64,000 bases of DNA from Acanthochromis polyacanthus (taxonomy: Eukaryota; Chordata; Actinopteri; Pomacentridae), in contig NC_067132.1 of the NCBI RefSeq assembly GCF_021347895.1, positions 186,001-250,000 on the forward strand, in the 5' to 3' direction. This document shows, one piece after another, positions 10,640 through 21,700 of the stretch. The notes beneath the pieces are model-generated. The model was not told the DNA's origin, made no database searches, and saw only the letters and a list, made by a program, of their open reading frames with translations. Position 1 is the first letter of the stretch. Each line of letters starts with the position of its first letter. The position numbers and the translations under genes were made by a program.

Positions 10640-12120
10640 CCCTATAAGGTTCAGTCAATTTCCGCCTGAAATTTCTACTGAAGATGTACGGAAAGTAAAT
10701 TGAATGCTGTCCTTGAACTGTTTGGAGTACAGGCATGGTTGGGGTCTCCTTTGAAAGCTAACAAACCTGAATTTTCACCCAGTGCAGTCAGAATTACTCT
10801 AGGTGCTACTGGCACAGAGTTATGTATGTTGGAACACACTGAATTAGGATGAATTTTATTCTCGCCTAAATTTTTTCCCTAATAAAACACCTGAAAATTG
10901 GTGTGGCAGCACTGTGACAGCTTGAAACACAACAAGGCAACAGCCTGGGGTCTTACATAGTTCAGGACAAAATTTCAGAGCAATACTACAAGAAATGAGT
11001 GTTTCACACGTTTTTGTACTAATATGCCCCGGTGCTGTCAATTTTGGACACCCTCTGTACATCCTCTGCACTCCCTGGGCAAAAATGATTTATGTTCGAT
11101 TTTCAGCCCGTTTTCACATTACTTTCACTCCAAAACTCATAAAGAACTCAAAAACGGCACTTCAGAGTGGCTCCAGTGTGGATCAGAGAGACTGGCAGGT
11201 AGGCTCCTGCTGCGCTGCGCCGGAGCCGATGTGTGAAGAGTCACAGAACCCTGCTGGCAGAGGCTCTATTTATATCCTGGTATTCAGCAAGCTCATTGGC
11301 TACCAGCCCTGTCAGTCAAACGTTCCTCCGACGTGATTTGCTCAGAATTTACTGACAAAAAGAGGTAGATCCAGATCGGTCAGTCTCGGCTATGGTTGGC
11401 CGTTTAGGGCTCGTAGGCAGGCCAGAGTCACTTGATTGGTTGAAACGCAGTGTAAACATAAAGGAAAGACTTCAGTTGCCATTTTGAGTCCAAAAGCACA
11501 TGGATATCTGCAAGCCGAATAAAATTATGGGCATAAATACAGTGATTATGAAACGTGCAGCGCCGCCACGCGCCGCGTGTGCGCACACGGAGCCGAGCTA
11601 TTTGTGGATTATTTACTTATTTCTAGACATATTTTGGACAAAATATTATACTTGCTAGTATTGTCTGGATGACTACTCTTGAATTATGGCCGGTTTTTGT
11701 GGATTATTTCATCATTGACCGGTAAAAGACCGTCCAAAGGTGAGTTATGCCCTTTATGTGTCCCTTTAAATTTTTGTTGTTTGTTGGAGAAATGTGTTTA
11801 TGTTACCCGCTGAGGTAATCACATCTGAAAGTGGTTTATACCGGTGGATTCATGAGAATCTAAGCTTTCTATCGGTGTATAGTGTTTGAATCATCGCTTT
11901 GGCAGTGTTGTTCTATTTCGAAAAATGCTTATGCAGATATCAAAACGGCCCGCCCGCGGGCCGGTGAACTAAAAACATGAAACAGATTAGAACGGCTGAA
12001 ATGAGCGGACAACAGACCAGACAAATCACCATGATGGAACTGTTGCATCCAGATCCATTGGAGCACTGAAAGAATGAGGTGGAAGAGATCTATGTGACTG
12101 TCTTACAGAAATAAAGATTT
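10640..12120. other. Possible diverged interspersed element of unknown class
   Basis: This stretch contains a CpG-richer core (about 11150-11600), a TATTTATA word near 11267 and a perfect palindrome GGCCCGCCCGCGGGCC at 11947-11962. A transcript-like end with AATAAAG lies near 12110. The composition and mixture of promoter-like and polyadenylation-like words suggest a transposable element rather than a host gene, but no domain or clear termini support a family. Open frames at 10995-11336 and 11024-11236 show no recognisable protein. Confidence 0.3.
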
Positions 12121-14084
12121 GTTGATTTTTAAAGTGGTTTTTGCTGCTGATGCTTAAACCAACACTGACTTCAGGAAAGTCACTTTCTTCTCCAAAATTT
12201 CCGCCTGGCTGATTTATTTGATTTATTCCACTGGTTGGAAAGAGCAGTTTCCATTTACTTGCAATATCTGACAGTTTTTTGATTTGTTACCACTTTAAGT
12301 TAAATCTTTTAGCGGATTTATTCCCTAATGAGTGTTGAACTCCTAATAATTGCATATAATCTGCTTTTTATCAAACTGTATTGTTGATTTAAACTAATTC
12401 AGTCAAGAATATTTGACTCTGCAAAGAAATACTTTGAATTTTGCTCACGTGACGATTAAGACGAACATGCAGCAATAATGACTCGGATAAATATACAGTT
12501 TTCGTGGTAAAATGAGTTTTCACACATAAGATCAGTTAAAACTGTGCCACCGTGACAGATAACGATCGAGAGTCAGATGTTTTTATCTTCTTCTTTCAGT
12601 TTCAGAGTCTTTCTTGAATTTGTCTTCCTCTGCTGTTCTTCTTTTGACACCAACCTTTCCAGTAAATCGTCAGAGCAGAGATGAGCATCAGAAACGCTGT
12701 GGGAACTCAACCTTGAAGGGACATGTTAAATTCGGAGTGCAGTGATGCTTCAGTTAAGTTAAAGAAGAGTGTTTCATTTACATGATGACGGCAGACGTTG
12801 GCTTCTGTGTGCATTCGGACCGATGTTCTTGCTTTTCACCACAAGTTGCAGTATAATAGATGACACATTCTGTTCTTATTTTAGTTGTTTAAAGCTCTTC
12901 TGCTGCTGCTTGTTGTGGCTTTAAATCTACAGATTGTTTTTGTTTTTGTGGCTCAGGGTCACTTTTAAACCAAAAATAGGGTGTTTCATAGAACTTCCTC
13001 CTCACTCAATCGAATATTCTCTAATATGAACCTGTTTTTTAATTACTTTTTCCATTGTGTGTTTTCCTTTGACTGTTTTATGTGATTAAAGTTTCAATCT
13101 TGCAGGTACAAGAACCCTGAACTCTGACTGTCATTTTTTTTCTGTTAAAGGTGACTTCTTGCAGGACAAAATAACCTCAAGATGCATGTGATGCTCATCA
13201 ACTCTTGTCCTCGTTGTCTGTACGGACAAACAGCACCACACATCCTGTCAGTTTCACACCCCTCCACTACAAACTCAGCTCTCGTTCTGTATGTCTTCCT
13301 CATCTCCCCTTTTCTAAACATGCGTTACACCTGAATCCACTTTTGCCCATTCAGGCTGTTTTTCGGTGAAAATTCGCTTTGTGTTGCACATTTAAAGCAA
13401 TCTGTGTTGAAGTTTTTGCTCAAATTCTAACAAAACAAGACATGAAAAAGAACAAAAGGAAAAAGTCAGCGTGGGCTTAGAACCTTTAGCAGTGTCTGGC
13501 CACAGTTTCCACAGAGGAAGCTCAACATGCAGACAACACAGAAGCCCACCAGCAGATCAAATAGTGAAAATATGACGACTAATTTTTAATGTCGGGCAAT
13601 ATTTACCAACGAATGCCACAGATGCACGAACATGGGGTCGATGTGTTTTCTCTAATGCAGGAAAGTCTGATGATCTTTTCATGGCCACATTCAAAACGGT
13701 TAATGTTATGCATTTATTTCAACAAAAAATTGACCAACAACTCAAATATTCCGAACAGGGCTACCTTGAAAGTCTAATATGTATGCAGCCAATGTAGTTT
13801 TTAACACAGAAAACAGACAAACGTGGAGTTTAGTACGATCCAACACAGAGTACACAGCCCTCTTGTGATAAATAAGATGTTGCTGTGAACAAAACATCCA
13901 ATAAGGTCAGTAAAGTGAAATAGGCACAGCAGCACCACAAACCACAGAGTTAAACGAGCTCGACCGTATTTTCGAAATGGAACAGTCTGTGGTGGACATT
14001 TGAACGTTTGCACTGCAGGTGTTTGCTGATTTACACAATAGTAAATATTTAAATAAATCAATGTTCCATGAGATTAATAACTGT
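12121..14084. other. Unannotated intergenic stretch
   Basis: No coding exon or repeat family recognised. Short frames on both strands (for example 13589-13777 and 13801-14061) lack domains. Confidence 0.4.
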
Positions 14085-14300
14085 GGCCATGAATCAATCA
14101 ATCTTTATTAAGTCATTGCACACTTCATATACAACGAAATTTCATTCGAGCTGCCCTGCCAATGGCAGCTCTGGCTGCTGCACAGTGCTGCGCGCACCTT
14201 TCTTGAGGAAAAAAGAAAAAGGACACGTTGGGATCTGGGTAGGAATAGCAGAGAATAAATAAACGAGGCAATACAAATGTAAATGAACGCCCGAAGTAAA
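14085..14300 (-). mobile_element. LINE-like 3' end fragment (antisense)
   Basis: The word AATCAATCAATCTTTATTAA followed by a stretch containing ACAACGAAATTTC is typical of the 3' ends of fish non-LTR retrotransposons lying antisense to this strand. The fragment is short and without coding sequence; the family is not assigned. Confidence 0.4.
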
Positions 14301-14410
14301 TAAAGGTTTTATTTTGAAAAGCTTTTTTTCCTCCAAAGGATGCATATATTTTATTTACTCATTTCACATTTGTTCATTTTAAAAAGCCTTGGCACCTCCA
14401 GCAGTATTTC

Positions 14411-14417
14411 ATAGGAT

Positions 14418-14456
<39 letters not shown>

Positions 14457-14470
14457 TTAATTAATTTTTG
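14411..14470. repeat. (TTTA)n microsatellite
   Basis: A run of TTTA units on the plus strand. The complementary AAAT-type tract follows downstream, so the two could pair as a long AT hairpin. Confidence 0.9.
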
Positions 14471-14544
14471 TATTTATTGCAAGCCTATTGAACATATTTT
14501 AATTTTCGTTTGTTGGTTCACATGTATGGATTGCCATTTTATCT

Positions 14545-14935
14545 AGTAGTAAATAAATAAATAAATAAATACATCAATAAATAAATATGTACATACATCA
14601 ATAATAAACCAATAAATAAATAAATACATCAATAACAAATAAATACATTGATATATAAATAAATAAATAAATAAATAAATAATATATCAATTATAATCCA
14701 ATAAATACATACATACATAATCAATAAATAAAAAATACATAAATAGATTAATTAATAATAAATACATTGAAAATAAATAAATGAATATATCAACAATAAA
14801 TACATACAAACATCAAAATTAAGAAATACATCAACAATAAATAAATAAATAAATACATCAATAATAACACAATCCATACATACATAAATACATACATACA
14901 TCAATAATAAATAAATGAATAAATACTTAGTATAT
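14545..14935. repeat. Long degenerate (AAAT)n / (ATAC)n tract
   Basis: About 390 bases built from AAATAAATAAAT interrupted by ACATACATCAATAATA variants. Complementary in base content to the TTTA tract just upstream. Confidence 0.9.
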
Positions 14936-15169
14936 CGAAATCAAGTGAATGAAATAATGAAGTGTAAGAAATATAAGTAAATTAGAATGTCCTAAATGAG
15001 CCCACAATTAATAAATACTAGAAAACACAATGAAGGCTCACAGTTTTACAAATCAGAAAGATTTTTTAAAAAAACCATAAATATTAGACTTCTTTTTTTT
15101 TTTTTTTAACAAATCCGGACTGCTTCTAATTTTATTAAATTTATTTAATTTTATTCAAAACAGCGGCTG

Positions 15170-15743
15170 TCTCTTGCTCCGCCCTTTACGTTACGTACCT
15201 GTCGCTTTGTTTCGCCCATCAAAACTTTACAAGGGGAGGATTTTTTTATTTGCTTTGAATCATTAAAACACCCACTTAAACTATGCCTGCGGTTTAATTA
15301 CAATATCCAAGCGCTTTAGTAACCGAATTAATTTATTGATATCAGGAAACAATCACGAGTAGCTTTATTAATGTAGATTTAATGTGTTGTGCTCCCCTGC
15401 TCGTACATGGTTCGGTCTCTCTCCGGTTCGAAGCTGGAAGCGGAGGAAGTCGCTTCTGTGTCGCCGGTTGTTGATGTTTGTCGAAGAAGGAAAAGTTGCC
15501 GCAGGTAGTCTCACCGAACAACAACACTAAAACACATTATGTACCGCAGCATTTTAATCCACACCATCACCACTTCATATTTCACACTTTATTAATAATT
15601 AGGTTCCGATTCTGTCGTCAAAAACAGTAAGATAAGTTTGCTAGGTAGTGTTAGCATCCGGGAGGTTCAAGATGCACGCCGGTTGAAATCATAGTTTTGA
15701 AAGTGTTTAAAACAGCCTCACAGTGAAGTTTTTGCTCTACAGG
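15170..15743 (+). promoter_or_regulatory. cip2a: Probable cip2a promoter and 5' untranslated region
   Basis: The AT-rich upstream DNA gives way to a CpG-bearing stretch with CTCCGCCC near 15177, TTTCGCCC near 15210 (a loose E2F-like word) and a GC-richer leader around 15400-15500, just ahead of the first coding ATG at 15744. No TATA box is evident. Human CIP2A is known to respond to E2F1, so an E2F-type site would make sense, but the match here is weak. The transcription start is not determined. Confidence 0.4.
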
Positions 15744-18700
15744 ATGGACGTGACGACGAGTTTGAAGTCTCTGCTGCTGGTTATCCAGCAGTACAGAGAC
15801 AACAGGACGACACAAACGCAGCGCAGCTACTAAGACAAGTGGAGGTGAGCTGTGATGTTAACGGACAGTCAGAAATTCAATGTTTTCACCCATAAAACAC
15901 GTAAATTACAGATTTAATTATCCTTCATGGCAACCTACAGTCTGTAGGTGCATCAGATGGGGTAGCTAAATCAGAAATCATCAACATATGTCCGCTTACT
16001 TGCTTTAATGTCAGTTAAATTGCTGTTTAAAATGAGAGGTTTTGAACAGTATGTGTCCAAAATATACAAACAATCCCTTTATTCCTTCATCAAAATAAAA
16101 CACGTACAGTGAATTGTATCTGAAATAATCACAAGACACAAAGACATTCGCAGAGATTTACAGAAACATTTAGAAAAACAGGCAACACAGTGAAAATGAC
16201 ATAATATAGGTTAAAAGAGTGAAATTTTTTGTTTTTTTGTTGCGTTGATTACACTTTCTGGGAATTTTATTTTAAATCTTAGCAGTTATCAAGAAAAAAT
16301 AAAATGCTCAATCTATCTATTTATCTATGCTAGAAAACAAAAACAGAATAAGAATTGAAATAAAAACACATTTATTAACTTAAAAACTGATGTTGCTGTT
16401 AATGTACAAATGCACACAGGAGGCAACGCAAATAAATGGAAGTGTAAACTTGCCTTATTCCTTGTACAAAATAGTGTGATTATATACACTGATCTGACAG
16501 TTACAGCAGTAAAAATACAGCAGGTTGGTTTACTTAATAAAACCCTAACTTCAGGCTTGTGATTACAGCAGGTCTCAGACCAACTTTCTCATTTGGTCGC
16601 ACCTTCCACCTGTCTCAGGCAAAACACATCGCTTGCTGAACCTCTTCTTATCGATAGATGCTACAATTTACCAAGTTCCCTAAACGCCCCACAATGCAGG
16701 CTGCTGTGTCTGGTGCTCAGACAGGTGTGTGACAAAAACTACTTTGAAAAGAGTTAAACTAGTCGTTTTAACATCACATTTGTCCCAGATGAAACCGAGT
16801 GATTTCCCATGAAAAACAGCTCATGTCGGTGCCACAATATTAGCTTTTTTTGTGTGTGTTTGCAGGAGGTTTCAGGCCTGAAATGCGACCAGCTGCTGTC
16901 CTCGGTCAGGTTCTGCCCAGTGAGTGTGTGAGTGGCCTGGTGGACTGGCTGAAACCCAACACCAGCCCCGCCCTGACCAGCTCCATCATCTCCTGCTGGC
17001 CCAGCTAGGTAGATTCACCTGTTTACACCGTCCCACTGCACAAACTAAGGCTGCATTCCAAATCACGCCATTCTTTCTTTTTACTTAAGTACATACTGCA
17101 GCTTTCATCACAGGTATTATTTCATGTATATCTTTGGGTATTTTTTTTATTATGTACTTCATTTCCTAAATGTTTGCACCATCTTTGCTGCTGATACTTG
17201 TAAATTTCCCCACTGTAGCATTAATAATCAAATTTTAACCTATTTTATGTAGAAAGCAAGCAGCAGCAGGCCAGTTAATGTGTGAATCTTGAACTGCCAT
17301 CGCTCTCTGAAACATAATCTTTGTGTTTTTGCCGTCCTGCAGCCGGTGACGATCACAGCCGGGAGATTCTCCACAGCAGCTACAACCTCACCAGCACCCT
17401 GCTCCGTCATCCACTGCCACAGCGCCACACTGGAGAGGCCCTGGTGCTGCAGGTAAGTCGGTCACTGGAGTCCACATGAACCTGACAGTCAGAGGGATGT
17501 GAGGTTTGAATGTGACGAACAGGAAATGGACAAGAGGCGGTGGTAGAGACAGTTTCCAGCAGCTTTTAATCTGTACAAAAGTCACAAAACTCTCACATCC
17601 TGTAAGATCTGATGCAGATTTCATAAAAAGTTATCAGCCTCTAGTAGCAGCTCAGATGCTTGTTTGATTCTGATACTGTAGCCTGCATCTCAAATGGAAA
17701 ACCGTGTCTAGTCTGATCTGATTATATTCTGAACCACACATAATTAATCCCGTTAGCAGAATAAACTGTCTTAGTGCAAAATCAGACTTAAATATCAGGA
17801 TCAAGTCCAACAGAAACAGCTTATACTCTTAATTTGTTGGTCAGTGCGTGAACGAATCCCTCTCTGCTGTGTACCGATGTTGTAAATACTGTATATATTC
17901 AGAGTATCGTGCCCTGAAAATACTCTCTGCCTGTCTGTACTCTTATCTTTAATAGACTAGTGCAGGGGTGTCAAACTCATCTTATGTTCAGGTCCACATT
18001 CAGCCCAATTTGATCTCCAGTGACCAATAAATCACAGCATAATAACCTATAAATAAATAACCACAACTCCTAATCTTTCCTTTGTTTAGTGCAAAATGTT
18101 CACATTTAAGGAATTATCTTTTGACACAATATTAGAACAGCCTGAAATTTCTTAAGAAAAATAATTCAATTTCAGCAGCATTATGCCTCAGTTTATCATT
18201 TACACATTACAACTTCCAGATCACAGAGTGTCTATAAAGGTAGAAAGTGTTTAGTCACAGGCATGTATATAGTATTTCATCTTGTGATCAAAAGGACAAA
18301 GGTCAGACAAAAAAGCAACAAAACAAGACAAAATATGACAAAAATGAGACACATTACAAAAACCAGACACAAAATGAAAAAAATGTGACAACCGACAAGA
18401 AACAAGACAAAAAAATTTCAGAAATGGCACAAACGAGACAAAAAATGACAAAGGCAACAATATGACAAAACAACAAAAGCGAGACAAAAAACATAAAATG
18501 ACAAAAACAACCAAAACACAAATGAAGCGAAACACAATATACAAATATAAGACACACAAGCGAGACAAAAGGAAACACAAAACGAAAAAACATGAGGCAA
18601 ACGACAAATCAGAGAAAAAATGACAAACAAACAAAAATATTACAAAAAGAGACGAAAAATGACAAGAACAATAGCAATCTAGTATTTTACTTTATGATCC

Positions 18701-21700
18701 AAAAAACAACTTGTCATGGTCAGAAATTATTTAAATTTATAGTTTTACTAACTCATAATCTACACTTCATGTCTTCTCTGTAATTTTTGCACTTTACAAA
18801 GTCGGCCAGATTGGACCCTCTGGAGGGCCAGTTTTGGCCCGTGGGCCGCATGTTTGACACCCCTGATGTAGTGGTTTATTGTTTTAAAAAAAAAAAAACG
18901 GGCCTTTGCGCAGGTCTTCCCCTATTCTTCTCCTACTTTCCTGTCAAAGACAAGAAAAGGCCCAAAAAAATAACTTAAAAATAAAAAAAGTCAATGTAAC
19001 ACTGTCATAACTGTAGAATTCAGAAAAAAGGTAAGAACCTAGGCGTGCATGATGAATTTAGTGGTGCTTCAGGCTTGTAATGTTGCTTTTGTTTGTGTTT
19101 CAGTCCTANNNNNNNNNNNNNNNNNNNNNNNNNGCAGGTGCTGCAGAAACTGACGTACAACGCTCGCATCTTCCAGTCAACAAACTACATCCCCGAGCTC
19201 GTAGCGTTTCTCATGACCAACATGTAAGAACCGCATCTGCCCTCGTACGGTACAGTCAACGGAAACGCCCGCTGCTACTGTTTGGTTTCAGCTAACCGTG
19301 TCTCGCCTTCCATCTCCAACCACAGACAGTCTCACAGTGATGACGTCATCATGCCGTGCCTCGGTCTCATGGCCAACCTGTGTCGCGACAACCACTCGGT
19401 GCAGAGCCACCTCAAGTCCCTGGTGAGTCTCTGCTGAGTCATTTCATCGAGACGTGACCAGCTTTAACAGCTCATCTGTCAGTCTGTTTACTTTGTCCTG
19501 CCTGCAGTCTGAGTTCATTTATTTGACAGAAACTTGGCATTTTTATTATTATTATTTCTCAGTGGGGATGGGCTCCAGCACCCCCCCGTGACCCTAGTGA
19601 GGATAAAGCGGTGTATAGAGGATGGATGGATATTTCTCAGTGTTTCATAAACAAAACAGCTCAACGTGAGACGCTTGTTTCGTCATACATTGGCCAAAGT
19701 TGAGAAAGTGGAATATTTTCCGTTCAGACTAATGGAAAGGAGTTTAAGTTTTGATTTTACTGCATCTGTTGAAATTAGTTCAAATTGCTCTAAATTAGTT
19801 AAAGTTGCTCTATATTATTTAAAGTGATTAAAAATGAGTTAAAGATGCTCTGTATTAGTTAAAGCTCTCTGTATTAGTTAAAGGTGCTCTGTAGTAGTTA
19901 AGTTGCTGAATATTGGCTAAAGTTGCTGTTAATAAATTAAAGTTGCTCTGTATTAGTTAAGGTACTCAAAATTAAAGTTGCTCTAAATGGATTGACGTTG
20001 CTCTATATTTGCTAAAGTTGCTCTATATTAAAGTTGCTCTATATTAGTTACAGTTGCTCTATATTAGTTACAGTTGCTCTATATTAGTTAAAGTTGCTCT
20101 ATATTAGTTAAAGTTCCTCTATATTTGTTTAGTTGCTCTATATTAGTTAAAGTTCCTCTATATTAGTTACAGTTGCTCTATATTAGTTAAAGTTCCTATA
20201 TATTCGTTTAAGTTGCTCTGTATTGGTTAAAGTTGCTCTATATTGGTTAAAGTTCCTCTATATTAGTTAAGTTGCTCTATATTAGTTAAAGTTGCTCTAT
20301 ATTCGTTAAAGTTGCTCTATATTAGTTAAAGTTGCTCTATATTTGTTAAAGTTGCTCTACATTTGTTAAGTTGCTCTATATTGGTTAAAGTTGCTCTATA
20401 TTAGTTACAGTTGCTCTATATTAGTTAAAGTTGCTCTATATTAGTTAAAGTTCCTCTATATTTGTTTAAGTTCCTCTATATTTGTTTAAGTTGCTCTATA
20501 TTAGTTAAAGTTCCTCTATATTAGTTAAAGTTGCTCTATATTGGTTAAAGTTGCTCTATATTGGTTAAAGTTGCTCTATATTCGTTAAAGTTGCTCTATA
20601 TTAGTTAAAGTTGCTCTACATTTGTTAAAGTTGCTCTATATGGTTAAAGTTGCTCTACATTTGTTAAAGTTGCTTCTATATTGGTTAAAGTTGCTCTACA
20701 TTTGTTAAAGTTGCTCTATATTGGTTAAAGTTGCTCTATATTAGGTACAGTTGCTCTATATTAGTTAAAGTTGCTCTATATTAGTTACAGTTGCTCTATA
20801 TTAGTTAAAGTTGCTCTATATTAGTTAAAGTTGCTCTACATTGGGTTAAAGTTGCTCTATATTCGTTAAAGTGCTCTATATTAGTTAAAGTTGCTCTACA
20901 TTGGTTAAAGTTCCTCTATATTAGTTAAAGTTGCTCTATATTAGTTAAAGTTGCTCTATATTAGTTAAAGTTGCGCTACATTTGTTAAAGTTGCTCTATA
21001 TTCGTTAAAGTTGCTCTATATTCGTTAAAGTTGCTCTATATTAGTTAAAGTTGCTCTACATTTGTTAAAGTTGCTCTATATTGGTTAAAGTTGCTCTACA
21101 TTTGTTAAAGTTGCTCTATATTGGTTAAAGTTGCTCTATATTAGGTACAGTTGCCTCTATATTAGGTACAGTTGCTCTATATTAGTTAAAGTTGCTCTAT
21201 ATTAGTTACAGTTGCTCTATATTAGTTACAGTTGCTCTATATTAGTTAAAGTTGCTCTACATTGGTTAAAGTTGCTCTATATTCGTTAAAGTTGCTCTAT
21301 ATTGGTTAAAGTTGCTCTACATTGTTAAAGTTGCTCTATATTGGTTAAAGTTGCTCTACATTTGTTAAAGTTGCTCTATATTGGTTAAAGTTGCTCTATA
21401 TTAGTTTACAGTTGCTCTATATTAGTTAAAGTTGCTCTATATTAGTTACAGTTGCTCTATATTAGTTAAAGTTCCTATATATACGTTTAAGTTGCTCTGT
21501 ATTGGTTAAAGTTGCTCTATATTGGTTAAAGTTGCTCTATATTCGTTAAAGTTGCTCTACATTGGTTAAAGTTGCTCTACATTGGTTAAAGCTGCTCTAT
21601 ATTGGTTAAAGTTGCTCTATATTAGTTAAAGTTGCGCTACATTTGTTAAAGTTGCTCTATATTAGTTAAAGTTGCTCTATATTAGTTAAAGTTGCTCTAC

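Noticed and set aside
10995..11336. 113-codon frame in the CpG-richer stretch at 11 kb
   Set aside because: No domain, no splice context and a competing frame in the same place; not supported as a gene.
18251..18634. 127-codon minus-strand frame rich in Phe, Cys and Val
   Set aside because: It is the complement of the degenerate GACAAAA tract inside an hAT-like element; the same artefact occurs at 28335-28778.
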